Assembly (NCBI GenBank): GCA_029834535.1
Contig: JAQMWT010000344.1
Span: forward strand, 620,001 to 684,000
DNA: 64,000 bases
Origin: Chrysophaeum taylorii
Lineage: Eukaryota; Sar; Pelagophyceae; Pelagomonadales; Pelagomonadaceae
Direction of reading: 5' to 3'
In this document: piece after piece, positions 57,096 through 64,000 of the stretch
How the letters are laid out: every line of letters begins with the position of its first letter
How positions within the stretch are numbered: position 1 is the stretch's first letter
Position numbers and translations under genes: made by a program
The notes under the pieces: generated by a model
Seen by the model: only the letters and a program-made list of their open reading frames with translations
Databases searched by the model: none
Told to the model about the DNA's origin: nothing

Positions 57096-60000
57096 ATGTT
57101 GTTGGAGCGCGTGGTGGTCGTCGGGGGTGGGGTCGCCGGGGTGTCGATCGCCCGCGAGCTCGCGCGCGCGGGGGTCCGTGTGAAGCTGTTCGAGAGGTCG
57201 AAGCAGCTGTGCGCGGGGGCGACGTGGCACGCCGCCGGGCTCGTGACGCGGTTCGCGGGGTCGAGCAAGCTGAAGAAGCTGCACGTCCGGTCGTTGCAGC
57301 TGTTGTCGGAGATCCACGAGAAGACGGAGGGCGGGATCGGGCTCCACCTGAGCGGGTCGATCCGGCTCGTGAAGGCGGGCGACCGCGACCGGGCGCTCGA
57401 GGCGCGGCGGCACGTCGAGCTCGCCAAGCTGTACGACGAGGCCGACGCCCCGACGACCCTCGTGACGCCCGCGGAGATCAAGGCCCTGCACCCCCTCGTC
57501 GATACCTCCCACCTCGAGCTCGGGGTCCGCACGGTGCGCGACGGCGACGTAGATCCTACGCTTCTCGCGAACGCTCTGGCCGTCGACGCCAAGAACGCCG
57601 GCGCGACGGTCGTTTTGGGTGCCGAGGTGTCGGGCGTCGAGAAGCTCGCGACGGGGGAGTTTCGGGTGTCGTTCGATAGCAACGGCAGCCGCCCCCCCGA
57701 AGTGTGCGACGCGGTCGTCAACGCGACGGGGCTCTGGTCGCAGCGGCTCTCGGAGCAGATGGGATTGGGGGCAACGCATCCGGCGTTCGTCATCGAGCAC
57801 CACTACGCCGTCACCGAACCTCTCCCGGCGCTGGCCGCGCTCCGCGCCAAGGGCGAACGCGTCCCCGTGCTCCGCGACCTCGCGGGGTCGTCCTACCTGC
57901 GCCAGGAGCAGGACGGGATACTGGTCGGTCCGTACGAGCGCTTGCCGCCCGAGGCGGTCCATCGCGAGTGGCGGCGAGAGGGACCCCCAATGTCGTGGGC
58001 TTGGGACCTGTTCCCCGACAAGGTCGATCGTCTCGAAGAGGTGATGGCGCATGCGATGGAGTACACGATGCCCGCGCTCCAGGAGGTCGGGTTGGCGTCG
58101 GTCGTCAACGGCCCGACGATCTGGGCGCCCGACTCGCTGCCGCGGTGCGGCCGCACGAGAATCCCGGGCTACTACGACTTCAATACCCTCACCTACGGTA
58201 TCGCCCACTCGATGCCGCTCGCCGAGCATTTAAAAACCCTCATGCTCGACGGCGAGCAGCCGTACGACCTCGCCGCCGAGTGCGACCCGCTCCGGTACGG
58301 TCGGTGGGCCAACGACGACTACGCGGCCGCCAAGATCGCCGAGACCTATCGCATGAACAACAAGCCGGCCTACGCGTTCGAGAACCGCAAGGCCGGCCGC
58401 GACGTGCCGCACGTTCACGCGAGCGAGGCCCTCGCGACCCTCGCGAAGGTCCTCAAGAAGCACGGCGCGCTCACCTCGTTCTCGCAGGGCGTCGAGACGC
58501 CGTTAGCGTTTCTTCCTCCGACCGTCCAAGTTGTCGAAGAGGCGAGATTCGATAACCACGAGTGGGCCGAGGCCGCGCGACGCGAGGCCGAGCACGTGAG
58601 GGCGTCGGTGGGGGTCGGGTGTGCCACGGGCTTTTCGAAGCTCGTCGTACGGTCGCGCGACGACGACGGCACCGCCGCGCGCGCGCTGCTCGCGGACGCG
58701 ACCACAAACGTCGTTCCCAAGACGCCCGGCGCCTGCCGCCTAACCTACGCCGTCGCGCCGAAACGCGGCTCGGTCGTCGCCGAGTTCACCGTTTCGAACC
58801 TCACCGGCTGTGGCTTGCTTTCGGGCGATGACGCGACTTGTTACTACGTCGTCGGCTCGCGCGACTACGCCGGCCACGACCTCGAGTGGCTCAAGACGCG
58901 CGCGAGGGCGCTCGGCTACGACTCCTCGGTTGTCGAGATCGCCGACGTCTCAACCGATATCGAGATTTTGCTGCTGGCGGGCCCCGACTCGAAGAAAACG
59001 CTCCTCGGTCTCCTCGACGACGACGACGCCGCCGCCGTCGTCGATTCTCTCGGCTTTCTCAAGTTCGCGACCCGGCCCGTCCGGGTCGCCGGCGTCGAGG
59101 GCGTCGTGATCGCGCGCGTCTCTTTTACCGGCGAAGCCGGCTACGAGCTTCACGCCCCCGCCGAATCGGCCGCCTCTCTTTTTGACGCGATTGTCGTTTC
59201 TGCCGGCGTCGAGCCGTTTGGCTCGCACGCCACGAATTCCCTCCGCCTCGAAAAGGGCTTCAAAGTCAAGGCCGACCTGGACTTCGCACGCTTCGACGAG
59301 GCCGGCATCTCGGCTTTCACGCGAAAGTCCTTCGTAAGGCCGCCGATCGACACGCCGCCCGCACGCCGCGCCGCCCTCTTCAAGATACGCGCGGCCCCGG
59401 GCTTCGAGTGGTCGGTCCCGGGCGATTCGCCAATTTTTTCCGCCGCGGCGGGCGACAAGCTGGTCGGTTTCACGACATCATCAGCGTTCGGCACCGAGGC
59501 GAACGCGACCCTCGCCGCGGGGTTCCTCCTCCAGCCCGACACCCCGACCGACCTCCGCGTCGAGTGCTTCGGCATGCGGTGGCCCTGCGAAATCCTCGAA
59601 TCCCCGCCCGCCCCGGTCCGCGGATTCGACCACAAGCCGCCGGAGATGCGTCGCGACCTTCAGCACGAGCGACCGATGCCGCTCGCCGCGCAGCAGCGCC
59701 TCCTCTCGACGACGGCCGCTCCGCCCTCGGAAACTGTCGTCCCGGACGAGGGCCGCTCGTCGCGGCCCCTCGCGTGGACGCGCGAGGAGTATTTCTCGGG
59801 GTCGCGGAGGTCGTTCGAGCACGCGTCGTGCTTTGGCGGCACCATGTACACAGACGAGCAAATCCACGCCGACGAGCGCCGCGCCATCTTCAGACGCGAG
59901 TGGGTCATCGTCGGCCACGCCTCCGACCTCTCGAAACCGGGCGACGTGGTGCCCTTCGAAATTGCCGGAGCGCCCCTCTTCGCCGTCAATCACAAGGGCA

Positions 60001-61067
60001 CCATCAAAGCCTACCACAACGTGTGCCGCCACCGCGGCGCAAAACTCGTCGACAGATCGATGAAAAACCGCGCCGTCATCAGCTGTCCATACCACAAGTG
60101 GGGCTACGCCCTCGACGGCAGACTGGTCGGCACCCCCTGCTGGGACGAGGTCCTCCCCCAAAACAGCGCGGACGACCGCCAACTCCCGCGTGGTCTCAAG
60201 GAAAAGTTCGACACGGCCCACGTCGCCAACTTCGACCGCAAGGATTTTGGCCTCTTTCCCTGCGACTTGAAGACCTGGGGCGGCATGCTGTGGGCGCGCG
60301 TCGGCGACCGCGACGGTAAGGGCAACGTCGACCTCGAGGCCCACCTCGGCGACCTTCCTATCCAGCTCCGAAATTATCCCCTCGACGAGATGGTCGTCGC
60401 GCGACAGATCACCGTCGACCGCATCAACGCCAACTGGAAAATCCTCGCCGAAAACTTCAGCGAGTACTACCACCTCCCGGCAGTCCATCCCGAGCTCTGC
60501 GCCGTCTCGGGCGTCGACGAGCACGTCCGCACCCAGGGTGCCGGCAAGTACCTCGGCTTTGCGACCGCGCCCCTGACAAACGGAGGCACGGCCGTCGACC
60601 CCGTCGTCGCGCCGCCCATGCCGGGCCTCGAGGGCACGCCCGACGCCTTTGCCGCGCGCCACGTGATGATCTACCCCTCGGCCTTCATGAGCTTCTACCC
60701 CCACCACGTCTTCCGCGTCATCCTCGAGCCGCTTTCGGCGGGCGTCACGCGCGAGCGAACGCACCTCGTCGTCCACCCAAAAATATACGACGACCTCGGC
60801 GACGAACGGGCCGAACAAACCATCGACCGCTTCATGGCCTTCCACCAAAAAGTCAACAACGAAGACATGAGCATCTGCGAGGCTGTGCAGCGCGGCGTCA
60901 TGGCGCCTCCCTACGCCGGAGGCCGCCTCTCCTTCCGTTTCGAAGAGACGATACACCGCTTCCAAAATTTGGTTGCCGACTCTCTCGTCGGCTCGGGTCA
61001 CCGCATCCCGCCGGCCGACGACGATTTTGACGCGTTCCGCGATCTCGAAGGGCCACCGGCACCCTAG
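57096..61067 (+). CDS. dimethylglycine dehydrogenase-like / GcvT-like / Rieske oxygenase fusion
   Basis: 1323 residues in one exon; in-frame TGA lies two codons before ATG 57096. Part 1: FAD-binding VVVVGGGVAGVSIARELARAG, GATWHAAGLVTRF, PGYYDFNTLTYGIAHS. Part 2 (about 440-870): FAO/GcvT-type folate-binding halves with FTGEAGYELHAPAES and RLEKGFKVKADLDF, resembling DMGDH. Part 3 (about 900-1320): a Rieske [2Fe-2S] centre, C977-x-H979 and C997-xx-H1000 (CRHRG, CPYHKWGY), and a mononuclear iron site with ENFSEYYHLPAVHPE (H1126, H1131), as in choline monooxygenase and glycine-betaine demethylase. Predicted steps are betaine to dimethylglycine (Rieske part) and dimethylglycine to sarcosine (flavin part). 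A separate reductase would be needed. No targeting peptide visible. Confidence 0.88.
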   Translation: MLLERVVVVGGGVAGVSIARELARAGVRVKLFERSKQLCAGATWHAAGLVTRFAGSSKLKKLHVRSLQLLSEIHEKTEGGIGLHLSGSIRLVKAGDRDRALEARRHVELAKLYDEADAPTTLVTPAEIKALHPLVDTSHLELGVRTVRDGDVDPTLLANALAVDAKNAGATVVLGAEVSGVEKLATGEFRVSFDSNGSRPPEVCDAVVNATGLWSQRLSEQMGLGATHPAFVIEHHYAVTEPLPALAALRAKGERVPVLRDLAGSSYLRQEQDGILVGPYERLPPEAVHREWRREGPPMSWAWDLFPDKVDRLEEVMAHAMEYTMPALQEVGLASVVNGPTIWAPDSLPRCGRTRIPGYYDFNTLTYGIAHSMPLAEHLKTLMLDGEQPYDLAAECDPLRYGRWANDDYAAAKIAETYRMNNKPAYAFENRKAGRDVPHVHASEALATLAKVLKKHGALTSFSQGVETPLAFLPPTVQVVEEARFDNHEWAEAARREAEHVRASVGVGCATGFSKLVVRSRDDDGTAARALLADATTNVVPKTPGACRLTYAVAPKRGSVVAEFTVSNLTGCGLLSGDDATCYYVVGSRDYAGHDLEWLKTRARALGYDSSVVEIADVSTDIEILLLAGPDSKKTLLGLLDDDDAAAVVDSLGFLKFATRPVRVAGVEGVVIARVSFTGEAGYELHAPAESAASLFDAIVVSAGVEPFGSHATNSLRLEKGFKVKADLDFARFDEAGISAFTRKSFVRPPIDTPPARRAALFKIRAAPGFEWSVPGDSPIFSAAAGDKLVGFTTSSAFGTEANATLAAGFLLQPDTPTDLRVECFGMRWPCEILESPPAPVRGFDHKPPEMRRDLQHERPMPLAAQQRLLSTTAAPPSETVVPDEGRSSRPLAWTREEYFSGSRRSFEHASCFGGTMYTDEQIHADERRAIFRREWVIVGHASDLSKPGDVVPFEIAGAPLFAVNHKGTIKAYHNVCRHRGAKLVDRSMKNRAVISCPYHKWGYALDGRLVGTPCWDEVLPQNSADDRQLPRGLKEKFDTAHVANFDRKDFGLFPCDLKTWGGMLWARVGDRDGKGNVDLEAHLGDLPIQLRNYPLDEMVVARQITVDRINANWKILAENFSEYYHLPAVHPELCAVSGVDEHVRTQGAGKYLGFATAPLTNGGTAVDPVVAPPMPGLEGTPDAFAARHVMIYPSAFMSFYPHHVFRVILEPLSAGVTRERTHLVVHPKIYDDLGDERAEQTIDRFMAFHQKVNNEDMSICEAVQRGVMAPPYAGGRLSFRFEETIHRFQNLVADSLVGSGHRIPPADDDFDAFRDLEGPPAP

Positions 61068-61442
61068 CGTTTACGCGCGCGCCACCACCTCCTTTGGTCT
61101 GGAGGTTGTACACGCGCCATCGTCTCCAAAAACACTCGTATTGTGATTCTTCTTCTTCTTCACGAGCGCACCACCCGACGCGCGCGTGAACCATCTTCTT
61201 GCCCGATGCTGTACATACGATCCTCGGGCTCTCCAAGTACAAACCAACCACCCTCTGCAAACACACCTTCACGCCATGTACATCAACACGATGTTTAGAA
61301 GACATGACAAGATAATTATACTATTATTAATAACGTAGGTTCATCTTATTATCTTTTTTTTTCCGCCTGTGAAGTCGACAACAACCGTGATCTTGCGCCA
61401 TAGATAGATAGCCCGCGGGGGCACGTTTTTTTTTTTTGGCAA

Positions 61443-61483
<41 letters not shown>

Positions 61484-62204
61484 AGAGAGATGAGTGCTTA
61501 TTACTATTAAGTCTTGTGGCTAATAAGATGTTAAAAAAATCGACACTGCCCCCAGCAGCATGTTTCGAATACTTATTATTACAATACTTATTATTACTTA
61601 TTATTATTATTAGGGTCGGTATTCTTTTGAATACAGGGTCGGTACTCTAAGCGAACCAGACGAATGTGTATCATTATTATTATTATTAGTAAGAGCTGCA
61701 ACGAGGGAAATATTAATAAGAAATTCCCTCAAAAGCCATGTATACCAACGGCATATATTTGTATTTAAATTCAAAGCGCTCTTCAATTCAAACTGAATCA
61801 GAAGTTCGGGGGCGCAAAGCGGCGAGAGGAGTGACGACACAGGAGCATAGGCAACAACAACGTCACGTTTATTCTCTCTCTCGAGTCGAGAAAAAGAGGT
61901 CGCACACGCGACGGGGAAAGAAAGAAAGAAAGACAGAAAGAAAAACAAAAGGTGCCCGGCCGGCTCGTAGCAGATGTGGTCCTCCTTATCATGATGGGCT
62001 ATCAATCCTAGGCGGGGGGCGATATACGTATTGGGATTGGGTGTAGACCGGTGCTCATCATCTCGAAGTCCGCGCGCAACGAGGGCGTCGTGCCAGCAGA
62101 AAAGAAACCGCACCGCCGGCGGTCGTCGTCGTCGCCGATGATGTCCGCCGAGGAAAGGAAAGGAAAGGAAAAGAAAGATAACAAGTCGGGCAAAGGAGGG
62201 CACA
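61068..62204. other. 1.1 kb AT-rich spacer with (CTG)12
   Basis: Markedly lower GC than the genes. It holds (CTG)12 at about 61444-61479, TTATTA runs at 61565-61690, a direct repeat GGGTCGGTA (61613 and 61637), and GAAAG runs near 61920. A 197-codon minus ORF (61610-62203) is low-complexity and reads Phe/Ser and Asn runs, so no gene is called. Confidence 0.6.
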
Positions 62205-63143
62205 TTAGCGGGAAAATTTGAATTTATTGGGGGCGTGATCGTCGTCGCGTTGCTGGCGTCGTCTCATGCGTTGGCGGGAGAGGTCTTCTTGGAGAAGCTT
62301 GTAGGTGCAGTGCGGCGAGTGGCCGCAGCGATGGTCGACTCGAAGGAGATTTTCAACGTCGAGGCCGGCGAAGAGGCTGAAGAAGGGCCAGGTGCGCTCG
62401 ATGCGTGCGACGTTGTTCAAGAGGGTTTGGAATTGGGTGTGCGAGTGATTGAGTTCGTTCTCGAGCCGCGCCGCCTGCTCCTCGAAATGGGCACTTCTCT
62501 CGAGCGCGGCGTGGAGGCGAATCTCGAGCGCAATCGTGCGGTCCTCGTAGTCCTTTTCGACGCGGGCGAGGCGGTCGCGCGCCATCCTGAGGTGGTCGAC
62601 GAGAAGGTCATGGGAAGTCCAGAGGTCGCAAAGCTGCAGAAAGGCGGCGGCGAAGAGGCCGAGGACGACCAAGAGAGCGTGCTTCCAGCGACTTCGAGCC
62701 GCGAGGGAGCGTCTCACCTCGGCCACTCGATTTTCGGCGGTCACAAATTGCCGAAATTTGGACCGATACAGCGTCGGCCTCCGGACGCGGTGCCCGCGAA
62801 AGAGGCGTTGCGCGACCGTCGCGGCCCGCGCCCGCCTCCGGTACATCCGCAGCCGCGCCAAATCCTGAAGCCGATACACCGCATCGCACAAAGCGCCATG
62901 GTAGTACTCGTCGGCCTCCACGGCTGCCGCGATCTCGCGCAAGTTCGGGGACCCGTACTGCGCCAAGGACAACGCGTCCTTCAGCCGGAACACGGCCTGG
63001 CTGTACTTGGAGGCCATCCTCGAGAACGAGTCCTCCTCTTCTTCCTCGGGGACCCGAGCAGCGCTCACCTCCTCGAAGGATTCCTGCAGCAGAGGCTGAC
63101 CGGAACCGCCCGCAAACATGGGCGCGAACATGACGCTGCTCAT
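62205..63143 (-). CDS. IQ-motif, single-pass membrane, coiled-coil protein
   Basis: 312 residues from ATG 63143 (the frame continues upstream only to a GTG). An acidic leader (EEEEEDSFSRMASKYSQAVFRLKDALSLAQYGSPNL) precedes helices and a calmodulin-binding IQ-like segment (ATVAQRLFRGHRVRR). One membrane helix, HALLVVLGLFAAAFLQLCDLW, follows. The rest is coiled coil (MARDRLARVEKDYEDRTIALEIRL ... EEQAARLENELNHSHTQFQTLLNNV) and a basic tail. No named family. It diverges from the strawberry-notch gene, sharing about 280 bp. Confidence 0.75.
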   Translation of the reverse strand: MSSVMFAPMFAGGSGQPLLQESFEEVSAARVPEEEEEDSFSRMASKYSQAVFRLKDALSLAQYGSPNLREIAAAVEADEYYHGALCDAVYRLQDLARLRMYRRRARAATVAQRLFRGHRVRRPTLYRSKFRQFVTAENRVAEVRRSLAARSRWKHALLVVLGLFAAAFLQLCDLWTSHDLLVDHLRMARDRLARVEKDYEDRTIALEIRLHAALERSAHFEEQAARLENELNHSHTQFQTLLNNVARIERTWPFFSLFAGLDVENLLRVDHRCGHSPHCTYKLLQEDLSRQRMRRRQQRDDDHAPNKFKFSR

Positions 63144-63421
63144 ACTCCTCTGGACACGACAACTGACACGTTGAACTTTTGAACCCTTACCCGTATAACG
63201 AACAGTGTTCACGTCGTCGTCGTCGTCGTCACTTGGGATCGCGATGCTGTTGTTGTTCTATCTGACTACTTTTTTTTTTTATTTTCTTTCTCCAATTGTA
63301 TTTTATATTCTGTGAAAACAACAACATTCGAACGTGGAGGAGGGTTCGTGTCGGATCAAGAGCCACTGCTGCGGTTGGAACGAACATCCCAAGGTGGTTT
63401 GATTTTGAGCTAGGTGTGCCG

Positions 63422-64000
63422 ATGGGGCAGACGGCGGGCAAGTTGAATCATGAAGACGCTGTGAGGGTGGAGAAGATGATGGAGGTTCAGGAGAAGTACG
63501 TGAACGTGGCGCTCGAGGAGGTGGACTTTTCAAATCCGACGGGTGCCGACGACGAGGAGGAGGCGGGGGAGGAGGAGGCGGGGGAGGAGGAGGATGAGGA
63601 GGGGGGGGTCGAGGAAGAGGGCGACGTGACGTACGCCGAGTACGCCCCCAAGAAATTCAGGACCGCCGGTATGAAGCGGCACCCGTCGCCGGCGGTGGAA
63701 AACGGAACTCTGGCGACGGTGGACCCTCCGGACGTTGGGTACGAGCTGGCCATCGCGCGCGCGCGTCCCGGCGTGATCCGCGAGGGGCTGTTGTCGAATT
63801 TGCAGCTCGAGTTCATCGCGTACGCGTGCCAGCGGCACGATCGCGATTTGCCGAGCGGGGCGAGGTGCGGTTTTTTTCTCGGCGACGGCGCCGGGATGGG
63901 GAAGGGCCGCCAGATGGCCGGGCTCATCTTGGAGAATTTGCTCAAGGGCCGCCGGCGGCACGTCTGGGTCTCGACGAACATCGATTTGGTGGAGGACGCC
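63422..64000 (+). CDS. strawberry notch-like SNF2/DExD helicase, 3' end outside window
   Basis: ATG 63422 opens a frame still open at the right edge (193 codons). After an acidic leader (DDEEEAGEEEAGEEEDEEGG) comes the SBNO entry: YAEYAPKKFRTAGMKRHPSP, VVENGTLATVDPPDVGYELAI, RGLLSNLQLEFIAYACQRHD-like text and the ATP-binding FFLGDGAGMGKGRQMAGLILENLLKGRRRHVWVSTNIDLVEDA, equal to GDGAGVGKGRT...W.S.S.DL in known SBNO proteins. SBNO proteins are nuclear helicase-like regulators and occur across eukaryotes; the helicase C lobe must lie to the right. Confidence 0.9.
   Translation, partial: MGQTAGKLNHEDAVRVEKMMEVQEKYVNVALEEVDFSNPTGADDEEEAGEEEAGEEEDEEGGVEEEGDVTYAEYAPKKFRTAGMKRHPSPAVENGTLATVDPPDVGYELAIARARPGVIREGLLSNLQLEFIAYACQRHDRDLPSGARCGFFLGDGAGMGKGRQMAGLILENLLKGRRRHVWVSTNIDLVEDA

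Noticed and set aside
56867-57793. N-terminal 309-codon extension of the sarcosine dehydrogenase frame.
   Set aside because: It is antisense to the conserved FAD domain of the divergent fusion gene; the presequence-like start at 56866 fits the family.
61610-62203. 197-codon minus ORF.
   Set aside because: Composed of translated simple repeats (Asn, Phe, Arg, Ser runs) in AT-rich spacer; no motif.

Overview
This is nuclear DNA from a eukaryote, most likely a GC-rich unicellular alga of the stramenopile line (a pelagophyte-like genome is my best guess, from an apparent selenoprotein thiol reductase, very short introns, hybrid histidine kinases and a mixture of ciliary, MORN and sulfotransferase genes; the species is inference). 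Genes are packed on both strands with spacers often near 100 bp. About half are intronless. In the others, introns are 41-92 bp, GT-AG with one GC-AG case, so several real genes are broken across frames and had to be rebuilt from splice sites and family conservation. Layout: 1-5 kb holds an EGDxLxLxP repeat protein (cut by the window edge), a coiled-coil protein and a membrane-anchored SGNH hydrolase. 5-6.1 kb holds a dispersed (GTTA)n-tailed repeat and a degenerate ORF. 6.4-13.2 kb holds a seven-exon TPR-sulfotransferase, an organellar release factor 1, a Golgi-type glycosyltransferase and an EF-hand/coiled-coil protein. 13.3-21.2 kb holds a secretory FKBP, a GILT-family thiol reductase with TGA at the first Cys of its CxxC (probable selenocysteine) and a possible SECIS element, a methyltransferase-PhyH fusion, and a TPR-GT41-GT2 glycosyltransferase fusion. 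21.7-29.9 kb holds two paralogous hybrid histidine kinases flanking a PrsW-type protease, a MORN protein and a decayed gene. 31.4-36 kb holds one large C2/transmembrane/lipid-transfer-like gene. 36.5-41 kb holds a ubiquitin-SKP1 fusion gene, the decayed junction of an old tandem duplication, and a Sec14-like gene. 41.5-51.9 kb holds a PP2C phosphatase, MYCBP, IPI1/TEX10, an MLF-like gene, a small acidic protein, Ku80 and a four-helix membrane protein. 52-53.3 kb is a repeat zone with a Helitron helicase fragment. 53.4-61.1 kb holds a rhodanese, a sarcosine dehydrogenase and, head to head with it, one polypeptide carrying a dimethylglycine-dehydrogenase-like half and a Rieske oxygenase half. 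62.2-64 kb holds an IQ/coiled-coil membrane protein and the 5' end of a strawberry-notch helicase. How the genes work together: the clearest functional unit is 54.0-61.1 kb, where two divergent genes could encode all three demethylation steps from glycine betaine to glycine, feeding one-carbon units to folate. The ubiquitin-SKP1 fusion would couple production of an SCF adaptor to ubiquitin supply. Ku80, IPI1/TEX10, release factor 1 and strawberry notch are ordinary housekeeping functions. The most unusual items are the Sec-GILT, the ubiquitin-SKP1 fusion, the betaine gene pair, the dispersed (GTTA)n-tailed repeat family and the tandem-duplication scar.
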